DNA of 64,000 nucleotides from an uncultured Bacilli bacterium. Lineage in GTDB: Bacteria > Bacillota_I > Bacilli_A > RF39 > UBA660. Within the stretch, counting starts at the first letter, position 1. Each line of letters begins with the position of its first letter. Below the pieces are notes generated by a model. The model had not been told where the DNA came from. It saw only the letters and a list, made by a program, of their open reading frames with translations, and ran no database searches. The position numbers and the translations under genes are program-made. The stretch covers positions 25,413 through 89,412 of the forward strand of contig CAJUCD010000007.1 of NCBI GenBank assembly GCA_910585045.1, read 5' to 3'. Shown here piece after piece: positions 38,104-47,012 of the stretch.

Positions 38104-38530
38104 TTAATTCCTCCTTTTTAAATTTAATATAAGTGAACTTACAACTTATACGATAAATTGCTTCATCAGCATTTGTTGCAAAAATAAATCCATTAGTTAT
38201 AGCACTAATGGATAGTGGTTGTATATCCTTAATATCGGGATATACGTCGTTTTCATAATTATCTTTTAACCAATCTCTAAATTTTTCAAAAAATATTGAA
38301 TTATCAACATTATTTTGTATTTCATTATTCCAATAAAACTTAGCATCAAAACTAAATAGAAATTGCATTTCTTTGTCACCATTTAGATATGAATTAATAA
38401 CTGGATTATATCCAGCATTTTCATTTACAGAATATGCTTTTGCTTTATCCTTTAAGTAATTTACATTCAGTTCTACAAATTCATCTAAATATGGACAAGT
38501 AGCAATATAGTCTCTAATTTTATCAATCAT
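38078..38530 (-). CDS. Minor capsid/tail terminator-like protein
   Basis: 150 aa, mixed alpha-beta, with YIATCPYLDEF at the start and RISCKFTYIKF at the end. Its place before the tail tube fits a tail terminator. Its ATG overlaps the preceding stop by four bases. Confidence 0.6.
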   Translation of the reverse strand: MIDKIRDYIATCPYLDEFVELNVNYLKDKAKAYSVNENAGYNPVINSYLNGDKEMQFLFSFDAKFYWNNEIQNNVDNSIFFEKFRDWLKDNYENDVYPDIKDIQPLSISAITNGFIFATNADEAIYRISCKFTYIKFKKEELNEKIHKKN

Positions 38531-38964
38531 AATCTATCTAATTCCTCCTGTGCTTCTTTAACTATTTCATTAAAATCTTCACTAATAGTTCTTTCTACAA
38601 AATGTGCACCTCTATTTGGCCCACTATGATAATTTAATGGTTCATTACTTGGAACTTTTTTTGTATTTGGTCTACTCCAAAAACCATAAGATTCATTATA
38701 AAATGCTCCTTTACCAGTTTGGGGATCAACATACTTAATCCCTTCATTCATATAGTGAGCATATGGAGTCTCAACCGTTACAACTCCTCCTTTTGGATTT
38801 CTAGTATTAGCAATCATCATTTTACTATCATATGGCATTTTAAGTCTCATATGATGAATAAAAGAAGTGTCAACTACTCTTTGAACTTTACCATTTTCAT
38901 TTAACCCAAATTTATCAAATATTTCTTGTTCATTTGGCAAAAATGCTTCTATTTCAAAATTCGT
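38527..38964 (-). CDS. gp10-like minor capsid/head-tail protein, ACG start
   Basis: 145 aa. ACG at 38964-38962 follows AAAGGTGAATA and overlaps the previous stop as TAACG. The N-terminus is NFEIEAFLPNEQEIFDK; a TTG nine codons in has no ribosome site. The body has HHMRLKMPY, VVTVETPYAHYMNEG and HSGPNRGAHFVER, features of phage minor capsid/HK97 gp10-type proteins that join head and tail. Confidence 0.8.
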   Translation of the reverse strand, partial: TNFEIEAFLPNEQEIFDKFGLNENGKVQRVVDTSFIHHMRLKMPYDSKMMIANTRNPKGGVVTVETPYAHYMNEGIKYVDPQTGKGAFYNESYGFWSRPNTKKVPSNEPLNYHSGPNRGAHFVERTISEDFNEIVKEAQEELDRL

Positions 38965-39362
38965 TATTCACCTTTAATTTCAAAGTGTTGCATATCTTCA
39001 GAACCATAATCTTTGATGGAAAAATCAACTATTTTCATACATTCATAGTTTTCCTTTATTGTAGTAATAGTTAATGGGGTATCTTCAATTATTCCTTTTA
39101 CTAAATAGTCATCATTTTGTAAAGTCCAAGTATTTTCTTCACCTTTAAAATCTTTTGCTTTGACATATCCAACTTCACTCATTAAAATTCTAGCTGTTAA
39201 ACCATCATTTTTAACAAGTTGTGTGTTAGATATACTAATTCCCTCATTAGAGCTCCAAAATCCTTTTAAATGATGTATTTTATACTCATTCTTTTTAGTT
39301 TCACGATTAAAAAACTTATTAACGATTGTTATATCTTTATCGAACAATTCTAGCACCACCAT
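38964..39362 (-). CDS. Head closure (head-tail adaptor) protein
   Basis: 132 aa. FDKDITIVNKFFNRETKK is typical of head-tail adaptor proteins, then a beta domain with TLQNDDYLVKG. Starts possible are ATG 39362 and TTG 39347; the TTG has GGTGGTG six bases upstream and may be the real one. It overlaps the connector gene. Confidence 0.65.
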   Translation of the reverse strand: MVVLELFDKDITIVNKFFNRETKKNEYKIHHLKGFWSSNEGISISNTQLVKNDGLTARILMSEVGYVKAKDFKGEENTWTLQNDDYLVKGIIEDTPLTITTIKENYECMKIVDFSIKDYGSEDMQHFEIKGE

Positions 39363-39753
39363 AAAGCAAACCAGCAAAAAATAGTTTTTTCTCTATTTCT
39401 AGATTTATTTCTTTTTGTATCGATTCCTCACTTGCGAAAGCTATTAATTCAGAACTAGATACATTTTGTATATTTCTTGAATAATCACCAACTTTTTCAC
39501 TAGTTATGATTTTTTCAGAACCATTAATAATATTTTTTATTTTTTCTTTATTTAAGTATTGGTTATAAATAACATCTGCTACGGAGCAAGTAGCATCTTT
39601 AACTTCAGTTTCAAAATTAGAAATGTCTTTATTTTGAATGCGAAGTTTAACTTCATAGCTTGCTCCCTTAGCAAATTTATCAAATTTTTCTTGAGGGATT
39701 AAATCCCCACCATAATTATTTTTATAATAATCATAGTCTATATAATTATTCGT
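39337..39753 (-). CDS. Head-tail connector protein, ACG start
   Basis: 138 aa with no ATG, GTG or TTG anywhere near its start, so an ordinary gene finder would miss it. ACG at 39753-39751 follows GGAGGGATAAA. The sequence NNYIDYDYYKNNYGGDLIP and FAKGASYEVKLRI matches the small helical connector between portal and tail. It ends at a TAA at 39337-39339, inside the next gene. Confidence 0.85.
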   Translation of the reverse strand, partial: TNNYIDYDYYKNNYGGDLIPQEKFDKFAKGASYEVKLRIQNKDISNFETEVKDATCSVADVIYNQYLNKEKIKNIINGSEKIITSEKVGDYSRNIQNVSSSELIAFASEESIQKEINLEIEKKLFFAGLLYGGARIVR

Positions 39754-39776
39754 TTTATCCCTCCATTTTTTATTTT

Positions 39777-40784
39777 TTAATTATTATTTTTAGTAGCTTT
39801 AATTGCTGCTAAAATAACATCTTTATTTGCACTTTCATCAATCTCAATGTTATTGGTTTTAGCATATTCTATTAATTCAGCTTTAGTCATTTCATCAATA
39901 GTTTTAACTTTAGGTGCATTTGCTCGTGCAACACTAGTTTTCTTTTTAACTATAATTTGTTTTGGGCTAACAACTCTCATAGCTGTATTATATTCAACTT
40001 GAGCTTTAGAACCAGCAAAGTTCTCACTATCAATTAATCTATACATAGCAAAATTATCTTCAAGTTTAAATGCTTCATAGTATCCACAAATCATTTCGAT
40101 TCCAGTTAAATCTACTGTTTGTAATTCACCAGCATAATTATAATATTTTACATTTGCTTTATCGAAAGAATTACATTCGATAATGTTTAATCCAAATCTT
40201 TCCATTAATTGAGCATGTTTAATTGCTGGATCTTCAGTAGATTTTAAACCTAGAACTTGTAATGCAGCAGCATATACAGTTGTACTAGCAAGTATAAAAT
40301 TAGCTTGACCATGATTATCTTTAACAGCTTGTCTCATAGCAATTATTTTTTCTACTACGTTGTCTTTAGTAGTTGGAGTAGTATCATCTAATACTGTTCC
40401 TTCATTGGCCATACAAGCAAGTGCTGAGTATCTTCTTCCTTGTTTGGTTACGTTTAATGAATTAGCTAAGTAAGCTTCCTTAATGTTAAATTTAACAGCT
40501 GCCGCTTGCACACCATAAATTTTTCTTGATTTTTGAAAGTTATTATTATAAGAAACTTGCACTAATTCATCTTTAGCAGCTTCATCATTAAAATCTCTAC
40601 CTGGTTCTCCTGGTTCAACTTCACTGCCATCATCTAACTTATGAGCGTAGTAACCTCCCGCTGGTCCTTCAATGATATCTTCACTGAATGTAACTCCTGG
40701 TATTAAAACTTCATCAGTGTATAAGTTCGGTTCGATTGTTGATTTATATTCCTCATCAACATATTGGTTTCCATATTTTGCCGT
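39777..40784 (-). CDS. Major capsid protein, ACG start
   Basis: 335 aa. ACG at 40784-40782 follows AAGGTGATTAA. AKYGNQYVDEEYKSTIEPNL and DEVLIPGVTF give the normal capsid N-terminus; the first ATG-type codon is 74 codons in. The HK97-type body extends to about 285. The last 40 residues (DEMTKAELIEYAKTNNIEID) form a HeH/Rho-N-like helical motif added to the capsid. Confidence 0.88.
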   Translation of the reverse strand, partial: TAKYGNQYVDEEYKSTIEPNLYTDEVLIPGVTFSEDIIEGPAGGYYAHKLDDGSEVEPGEPGRDFNDEAAKDELVQVSYNNNFQKSRKIYGVQAAAVKFNIKEAYLANSLNVTKQGRRYSALACMANEGTVLDDTTPTTKDNVVEKIIAMRQAVKDNHGQANFILASTTVYAAALQVLGLKSTEDPAIKHAQLMERFGLNIIECNSFDKANVKYYNYAGELQTVDLTGIEMICGYYEAFKLEDNFAMYRLIDSENFAGSKAQVEYNTAMRVVSPKQIIVKKKTSVARANAPKVKTIDEMTKAELIEYAKTNNIEIDESANKDVILAAIKATKNNN

Positions 40785-40803
40785 TTAATCACCTTTCCTT
40801 TTT

Positions 40804-41367
40804 CTATTTTTTATAATATGGATTGTTAGCATACTTTTTATCTAAATATTCCTTTTTTTCGCTAACAGGTATATTAGTTTTATTTTGATTAACTCCAGTA
40901 CTTTTATTTTCCTTTTGTTTATCAATTAAATATTGTGAATTGTCTTTTAGATATGATGTAAGGTTTTCTTCAAAATCTCCTTCCATATTAGACACTTCAC
41001 TTAAAACAAACTTTTGAAATTTAGAATCTACTCCAGCATTTGCAACTGCTGATTTATTTTCTGCATATGCTACATCATTTTTAAGTTTTTCATTTTCCTT
41101 TAAAATTTCAGCATATTTTTCTTCATTTGTTTTTTGATTTTCTTGCCATTTCTTAAACTCATCAAGTTCTTCTTTAGAAGGTATTTTTTTACGCTCTTTT
41201 GCAAGCATAGAATTTACTTCTTCTTGAGTAAAAGTTTTTGGTTCTGTTTTTTGAATAGGTTCAGCTCCTGTCGCCTGAGTTTTAGGTTCAGTCTCAGTAA
41301 CTGGTTCAGTACCTTCTCCACCCGCAAATAATTGAATGTTTAAAGGTAGCATTTTGTCATTTTTCAT
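40804..41367 (-). CDS. Capsid scaffolding protein
   Basis: 187 aa. The start MKNDKMLPLNIQLFAGG and the Glu/Lys-rich coiled coil (about 50-120) are typical of siphovirus scaffold proteins. ATG at 41367 with GGAGGAG upstream. Directly before the major capsid gene. Confidence 0.85.
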   Translation of the reverse strand: MKNDKMLPLNIQLFAGGEGTEPVTETEPKTQATGAEPIQKTEPKTFTQEEVNSMLAKERKKIPSKEELDEFKKWQENQKTNEEKYAEILKENEKLKNDVAYAENKSAVANAGVDSKFQKFVLSEVSNMEGDFEENLTSYLKDNSQYLIDKQKENKSTGVNQNKTNIPVSEKKEYLDKKYANNPYYKK

Positions 41368-41445
41368 ATTCTCCTCCGTTTTTCTTAAGGGTAACAAAGT
41401 AATTCCCTCACCTCAATTTCTTTTGAGCCTAACTAAGTAAAAGGC

Positions 41446-41477
41446 AAAATAAAAACACCTGACAAGTTTTTGGGTGT
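41446..41477 (-). terminator. Stem-loop between immunity-like and scaffold genes
   Basis: ACACC/GGTGT stem with TTTTTATTTT on the minus strand. The surrounding 253 bases (41398-41650) also hold stems AAAATACACG/CGTGTATTTT and ACACTAC/GTAGTGT (41644-41664). It may attenuate rather than end the late transcript. Confidence 0.45.
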
Positions 41478-41650
41478 CATGAAAATACACGACAAATTTT
41501 TAATTTTTTCGTGTATTTTGTGCTATTCATAAGCACTGTGTAAATGACTTACCTTTATTTTTCACTTTTAATTTTAATTATACGTCTATAATCTACTTTT
41601 AAAGTTGGATGTGCTTGGCAAGTTAACACCCTTTCGCATTTACACACTAC

Positions 41651-41836
41651 CTATAAAGTAGTGTTTATAAATTCTTCTATATTTTCAACAAATATTTCAT
41701 CATCTTCAAGTTCCATCATTTTTTTAAATTTTTCTTGAACTTCTTTAGGTGCGTTTTCTTTTAATGTCCAACCATACCTATCAGAAATTATATAATCTTT
41801 TATTTCTTTATATATTGCAATTATTTCTGGATTCAT
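41651..41836 (-). CDS. Small protein after the MuF gene, immunity candidate
   Basis: 61 aa, acidic, helical. Its ATG overlaps the stop of the minor head protein by four bases (ATGA). Position directly after a head protein with a toxin-like tail makes it a candidate immunity protein; there is no sequence evidence beyond this. Confidence 0.5.
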   Translation of the reverse strand: MNPEIIAIYKEIKDYIISDRYGWTLKENAPKEVQEKFKKMMELEDDEIFVENIEEFINTTL

Positions 41837-43593
41837 AACATGCCTCTATCTTCTAAATATTTTTTCATAGCTTTAGATAAATCATTTGAGTAACCCACTT
41901 CCATACTAGCAAATACTTCAGCAAAAAAGTCACTTGTTTTTTTATCACCGTATTCACTTATTGTAGCTAGATAATTAAATTCTTTATTCTTTTTAGCTAT
42001 ACTCATTATATCATCTTTTACTTTATTACAAAATAGCTTATATTCATTTGATCCGCCAAAGGGATATTCGTCTTTAAAAATCTTCATTTCTAAAACATGT
42101 CCCATTTCATGTGTCATAATATAAATATCCTCTTTATCTTTTTTACAAGGCATGCACCAACCTATTTCTTTACTATCTTTCATCATATTATCATAATTAC
42201 TTTTATCCTTAAAATAATCTATTGATGAATTAATATACATTTGCGTTATATCTTGATTATATCCAACACTAGCCACCGATTTTTTCTTATTACACATGTA
42301 AGTTGTATTCATGGTTTCAAGAAATTCTTCCATATTGTATTTTTTAGCGAGTTTATTGATTTGATTAATATTTTTATTTAATAATTTTGGATCTATTTTA
42401 GTTAATGAATTATCTGGTATTATATTAACTTCTTTTAGTTTATTAATGTTATTATCTGACAATTTAATTTTAACATTCTCACTTTTAAAACCACTGACAT
42501 ATTCTCTAGTAAAATCTCTTTTTAATTTATTGTCTTTACTAAATTCAATGTTTCGTTGTTGCCACTCTTTAACTTTTATTTGAGATTTTTCATAAGCTTC
42601 AGTATCATCATTTTCTTTATACATTTCAGCTTTGCGTTTCCATTTGCGAACTCCACGTTCTAAGTATCGTTGCTGTTGTGATATATTATAATTTTTTAAA
42701 GCATCTTCTTTTGAAATGCCCTTTAAATCAGCTCCTCTTGCACTACCAAAATAAGGTTCAAAATAGTGGGCGCAATTAATACCACCAAGTCCTGTTAGCT
42801 CACCATAATCAGTTACTGGAACCAAATCCTCTTTTTTAATGATTATTCCTTGCCAATCAAAGTGTGTAGGTCTACATCTCAAATGTTCTGACAAATATAA
42901 ATATTCTGGTTCTAATTCATTTATTATCGTTTCATTTAACTTTAGATTAACTTGTCTAGCTCCAGTGAGTATTTCACGTCTTGCAGTTGCTTCTATATCA
43001 TAACTTCTTATACCTGTAACATTATTATCTTTATCAACAGTTTTATAAATTAGTGTCTTGATTCCACTATTTGATAAATTATTAATAGACTCTCTAATAG
43101 CCTCTTGATATGAGTGTGTTCCCGTAGTAGTTTTTAAGTATGTCTCTTCTACAATATCCAAATAAGCATTTCTTGTAGCTTCGGCTATTTTAGAAGATAA
43201 ATTTATAAATCTTTCATTTACTTCATTATAAACACCGTTTATTATTGTATTAAGTGTATTATTTTGAATTAATATATTTGGCTCTATTTTTAATTTATTC
43301 TCTTTAAAAGCTTTATTTAGTGTTTCGATATTAAAACTATTATAGCCAATATCTTTTAAAGCTTTCTTTATTTGTTCTGGAGTTTTTTTCGTTTCTTTAG
43401 CAATATAATTAATAACTTCTCGATTAAATAATCCCATTTCATCGAGTTTTTTAATACGCCAATAATCGCTATTCAAAAATTCTTCTTTATATTTAAAGTG
43501 CTCTACTATTTTTAATAACAATTTATTTTCAATATTTTCATAGATATCTATAACTTTTTGAACTTTTTTATTGATAAATTCTTCATTATTCAT
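41833..43593 (-). CDS. Minor head (MuF-like) protein with C-terminal metallopeptidase domain
   Basis: 586 aa. The N-terminal half (about 1-330) is a phage minor capsid protein 2/SPP1 gp7-like head morphogenesis protein with HLRCRPTHFDWQG and NCAHYFEPYF. The last part (about 430-580) has HEMGH at about 495-499 and a Glu in FFAEVFA about 55 residues on, the ligands of a zinc metallopeptidase. MuF proteins carrying toxin-like enzymes are known in temperate phages. It overlaps portal at its start. Confidence 0.8.
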   Translation of the reverse strand: MNNEEFINKKVQKVIDIYENIENKLLLKIVEHFKYKEEFLNSDYWRIKKLDEMGLFNREVINYIAKETKKTPEQIKKALKDIGYNSFNIETLNKAFKENKLKIEPNILIQNNTLNTIINGVYNEVNERFINLSSKIAEATRNAYLDIVEETYLKTTTGTHSYQEAIRESINNLSNSGIKTLIYKTVDKDNNVTGIRSYDIEATARREILTGARQVNLKLNETIINELEPEYLYLSEHLRCRPTHFDWQGIIIKKEDLVPVTDYGELTGLGGINCAHYFEPYFGSARGADLKGISKEDALKNYNISQQQRYLERGVRKWKRKAEMYKENDDTEAYEKSQIKVKEWQQRNIEFSKDNKLKRDFTREYVSGFKSENVKIKLSDNNINKLKEVNIIPDNSLTKIDPKLLNKNINQINKLAKKYNMEEFLETMNTTYMCNKKKSVASVGYNQDITQMYINSSIDYFKDKSNYDNMMKDSKEIGWCMPCKKDKEDIYIMTHEMGHVLEMKIFKDEYPFGGSNEYKLFCNKVKDDIMSIAKKNKEFNYLATISEYGDKKTSDFFAEVFASMEVGYSNDLSKAMKKYLEDRGML

Positions 43594-44974
43594 CTAAATC
43601 GAACTCGCTACCATCTACAATAGTTTCATCTTTGATTTCTTGGTTCATTTGTTCAGCAAATGCTAAAGCTTCTTTATCTTTTAGTTTATAAACATCTCGA
43701 TAATATTGAGCTTTACTTATTAATTTACAATTATATTCCGATTGAGCTTGTAATCTAATTTTTTCTTGATCTTCAATAATAGAGTCATCATAAAACACTG
43801 ACACACTAAATTCGCCTTTGATTCCCACTAGTTCCGCAATCGCATAACATAAATTAGTTATGGCTTTAGTAATTATATTCTCTTGTTTCTTTATTTTACG
43901 ATACACGTCACTATTGCTAGATATTACGTTATCAGTATTTACATATACTTCACCATCTTTAAATTTATAATAATTATGTCCTAAACCAACTTTAGAAGTA
44001 TAAAGATTTAATTGAGCTTGTAATGCTGATGTTAATTCATCTACTCTTAAATCGAAACTTGACTCTTTAATATGTTCTTTATTATCCTCTCCTGGGATGT
44101 TATAAAATGCCACATCGGTTGGATCAAATACTGGAGTTAAAGTTCCATTTTCATCAACATTAAATTGGGTAGCCTTGGAACTCAAATAAACTCTTTTTCT
44201 TCCTAGCCAAGTTTCATTGTCTAAAGTGTCAAATACTTTATCAATCATTAAGATGTTATCAATAGCATTACCATAACAACTCAAACCATAAGGGGTATTG
44301 ATGTCAAGATTATTAACACTTGGTGTATATATCATAGCAAATTTAGGAATAAAAGACTTTGTTTCTATCATTTCAAGTTCTCCCAAATCAACCTTTTTGT
44401 ACTCACCGTCATTACTTTTAAAATATTTTCTATTATAAATTGTATATCCTGTTTCATCTAAAATATGAGCATTTATAGTTAATTCTGTTCCACCTAATGT
44501 TTTAGTTTCACACCAAAATAACACATCAATAACTTCTCTTTTGTTAGCTTTTAATATTACAATATTTGTAGCATTAAGATAATTGATTCTAAGTACTCCT
44601 TTATCTAAATATGGGACAAAAGCACCTGTTCCCAAAGCTTTAGTTAATTGCAGTAAAGCATTTGCATTATCTAAAAACCCATTTTGTTTCAAACAATTAT
44701 TAATTATTTTTTGAATCTTAGATTTATCAATTGTTATTTCCAATTTCTCATTAAAGAAAAAGTCAGCTAAGTCTTCACAAGATTGGCTAGCTATATTAAG
44801 AGTTTTTATTTCATATTTATTTCGCGTTTTACCATTGTAAATATAAACAGTATGATATTTTGACTTACCTTTAAACCAAGTGAGCCACTCATTAACTCTA
44901 TTTTCTTGTTCAGTATCAATTATATTTTCGCTATATCCTAATTCTGTTAAGAAATCTTTAACTACTTTTTCCGT
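43586..44974 (-). CDS. Portal protein (SPP1 gp6-like), ACG start
   Basis: 462 aa. The frame is open to ACG at 44974-44972, which follows AGGAAGTGATTAA; a TAA lies directly upstream in frame. The N-terminus EKVVKDFLTELGY and VNEWLTWFKGKSKYHTVYIYNG is the normal portal start, so the first TTG (44743) is 77 codons too late. The body has the clip and wing regions of SPP1-type portals. Twelve such subunits form the DNA channel. Confidence 0.87.
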   Translation of the reverse strand, partial: TEKVVKDFLTELGYSENIIDTEQENRVNEWLTWFKGKSKYHTVYIYNGKTRNKYEIKTLNIASQSCEDLADFFFNEKLEITIDKSKIQKIINNCLKQNGFLDNANALLQLTKALGTGAFVPYLDKGVLRINYLNATNIVILKANKREVIDVLFWCETKTLGGTELTINAHILDETGYTIYNRKYFKSNDGEYKKVDLGELEMIETKSFIPKFAMIYTPSVNNLDINTPYGLSCYGNAIDNILMIDKVFDTLDNETWLGRKRVYLSSKATQFNVDENGTLTPVFDPTDVAFYNIPGEDNKEHIKESSFDLRVDELTSALQAQLNLYTSKVGLGHNYYKFKDGEVYVNTDNVISSNSDVYRKIKKQENIITKAITNLCYAIAELVGIKGEFSVSVFYDDSIIEDQEKIRLQAQSEYNCKLISKAQYYRDVYKLKDKEALAFAEQMNQEIKDETIVDGSEFDLDE

Positions 44975-45075
44975 TTAATCACTTCCTGCTCTACATAATC
45001 ATCTAACCATTTACAAAATTTAAAGCCTATTATAAAACAAACACAACTTCCTATAAATTCTAATATATTCTTCAC
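44962..45075 (-). CDS. Small membrane protein between TerL and portal
   Basis: 37 aa. GTG start with TAGGAGG seven bases upstream. One hydrophobic segment (FIGSCVCFIIGF) and a charged tail. It overlaps the portal start by 13 bases and contains the portal ribosome site. Function unknown. Confidence 0.6.
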   Translation of the reverse strand: MKNILEFIGSCVCFIIGFKFCKWLDDYVEQEVIKRKK

Positions 45076-45086
45076 AATTAATCCTC

Positions 45087-46433
45087 CTAATTAATTTGTA
45101 CTAATACGTCTTGATATGGTTCAGTACTATATTCTTGACCATCTAAACTGTCAACATCTTGTTTGCCATCATCTAAACGTATATCATTTTTATCTTTTTC
45201 CCATATAGCAGTTTTAAATGCCATTATGAGTGGTTCACAACACTCTAATATGAAATATTTATTTGTGCTAAACATCTTACAGTAGAATCTAATTCGATTT
45301 AATATTTCGCCTTTAATTGCGTTATTAATTGGTATTGCAAGACGATTCTCTCTTAAAGCTCTTTCAAATCCCGCTATAAGAGTTTGTTCTGCACTATCAC
45401 AACGAATATCTATAATATTAATTCCTGGATATTCTTCTTTTAATTCTTTTATAAATTTTATAAATTCTTCAATAAGTTCTTTATCATCTATTCTTTTGGC
45501 AATTCGTTTTTGTTTTATTGTCCCAAACTTTCTAAATTGGTTCGTGAATCCAGTTGCATTAAAACTATGCGCCGATATGTTGCCTCCAAAATCTACACCA
45601 ATTGTTATAAATTTTAGCGCTTTACGAATTGGATGTGTATAATTACCTTTTTCATCAATTGCATTCCAATCTTGCATTTTGATAATATGATAATCTTTAA
45701 ACTCACGATATATCAAACCTTCAGCAACAACACGTTTACCAAGTATATCTCTTTGATACCAAATACTTGTTGGATCATACTGACTTATTATTTCTTGTTT
45801 TCTTTGCTCTGTTATTGCTGCATTATCAAATATTGTAAAATGTTGATAATTATATCCACCAATTAAACCATTTTTAGCCCACAAATCAATATATTTTGTA
45901 TAAATATCCGCTAATGGATTACTAGGGTTCAAATCCCAAAACCATTTAGGATTATTACTAGCGAGCTGTCTTGCAAAAGCAACTTTTATAAATGATTCTT
46001 TTGATTCTTCACAATCATAATGCTCATTCACTTCAGTTGCTATCCAAAAGCCGTATGAGTTACCTAATATTTTTTTATAACTATCAGCCTTTCCTCCACC
46101 AACGAATATGACTATTTTCTCACCAGTTTTAGTTTGAATATAAAGGGCTTCATTATCTTTAAACTTTCCCCAATGACAACGACCTTTAAATTGATGCTCT
46201 AAGCCAAAACCATTACACTCACCAACATTTAGCTTAGCATTTGCTAGTGTAGATCCACTGGCTAAATGTATTTTATCGGTTGTATATTCAAGATTCAGGG
46301 CAAAGGCAATACAGTTATCTATTGTCTTGCCAGCACGCACCGCACCCTCAGCAACATTTGCTTTGCAATTTTTAGTATTTAGTATATAGTCTATGTGTTT
46401 CTTACTAAATGGTAACCACTTTATTGTTTGCGT
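45087..46433 (-). CDS. Terminase large subunit, ACG start
   Basis: 448 aa. ACG at 46433-46431 follows GGTGATAAAGA inside the end of terS. The protein begins QTIKWLPFSKKHIDYI, the normal TerL start, and has Walker A EGAVRAGKT, Walker B GFWIATEVNEH and nuclease residues in ITIGVDFGGN, DIRCDSAEQ and DVDSLDG. The first GTG (46340) lies inside Walker A and would remove the P-loop glycine. It packages DNA through the portal. Confidence 0.9.
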   Translation of the reverse strand, partial: TQTIKWLPFSKKHIDYILNTKNCKANVAEGAVRAGKTIDNCIAFALNLEYTTDKIHLASGSTLANAKLNVGECNGFGLEHQFKGRCHWGKFKDNEALYIQTKTGEKIVIFVGGGKADSYKKILGNSYGFWIATEVNEHYDCEESKESFIKVAFARQLASNNPKWFWDLNPSNPLADIYTKYIDLWAKNGLIGGYNYQHFTIFDNAAITEQRKQEIISQYDPTSIWYQRDILGKRVVAEGLIYREFKDYHIIKMQDWNAIDEKGNYTHPIRKALKFITIGVDFGGNISAHSFNATGFTNQFRKFGTIKQKRIAKRIDDKELIEEFIKFIKELKEEYPGINIIDIRCDSAEQTLIAGFERALRENRLAIPINNAIKGEILNRIRFYCKMFSTNKYFILECCEPLIMAFKTAIWEKDKNDIRLDDGKQDVDSLDGQEYSTEPYQDVLVQIN

Positions 46434-46897
46434 TCTTTATCACCAAATCCTAGTAAATCAGCAAGTACAGTTAAATCTTCTATATCATTAGGTTTAGTTT
46501 TATTTTTTAAAATATCATCTAAATCTTTAAGTGCTGATGTTAACTTTTTTAAATCTGAGCGATTAAGTATTGCTGATTTATAAGTATTTCCAAACATATC
46601 ATTATTCATATTTAATTCATCACTTGCTGACATAATTTTGTTAAGTAATTTATTGGCAACATCACTAACACTAACTATCTCATTAGCTTCTTTTTCGGAT
46701 TGTTTCTCAATAACTTTTTGTACTGTTCTTGTATTAATCTTGTCTTGTTTGTCTTGTTTTTTGTCTTTCCAACCTTTTGTCTTATTTCTAGTACTGCCAT
46801 TATTGGGTATATTCTTATTTTTTAAAAAGGCACTAACACTTTTATAATTACTTAATATATATTCTTTTTCTAAAGATTTCCAATCGTACTTTGCCAT
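46421..46897 (-). CDS. Terminase small subunit
   Basis: 158 aa. Small, basic, helix-rich; KYDWKSLEKEYILSNYKSV is a common TerS start with the first HTH helix. It overlaps TerL. Unlike TerL it has a normal ATG with GGTGAGGTGAC upstream. Confidence 0.75.
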   Translation of the reverse strand: MAKYDWKSLEKEYILSNYKSVSAFLKNKNIPNNGSTRNKTKGWKDKKQDKQDKINTRTVQKVIEKQSEKEANEIVSVSDVANKLLNKIMSASDELNMNNDMFGNTYKSAILNRSDLKKLTSALKDLDDILKNKTKPNDIEDLTVLADLLGFGDKERKQ

Positions 46898-46931
46898 GTC
46901 ACCTCACCATCTTCTAATCAAATCTTATTTT

Positions 46932-47002
46932 CTTATCTGGAGGTATCACAAGGTTTATATCATAAACCAGAAAGGAAGTTTTTCGTCATACCTTCTGATA
47001 AG
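46932..47002. promoter_or_regulatory. Large inverted repeat between tRNA and terS
   Basis: 46932-46946 pairs with 46988-47002 over 15 positions (one mismatch and one G-U on the plus strand; two mismatches on the minus). It encloses a smaller stem GGTTTA/TAAACC (46952-46971). It lies between the tRNA and terS and may be a processing site or a leader structure. Confidence 0.5.
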
Positions 47003-47012
47003 AAAACAAATA

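Noticed and set aside
43586..44743. Portal starting at the TTG at 44743
   Set aside because: 77 conserved codons upstream would be lost and no ribosome site precedes this TTG.
44962..44990. Programmed -1 frameshift feeding the portal frame from the 37-aa gene
   Set aside because: The site has only five A and one G, and the same missing-ATG pattern recurs in genes with no such site, so ACG initiation explains all cases better.
45087..46340. TerL starting at the GTG at 46340
   Set aside because: This start falls inside the Walker A motif and drops the conserved TerL N-terminus, which is encoded in frame back to ACG 46433 behind a ribosome site.
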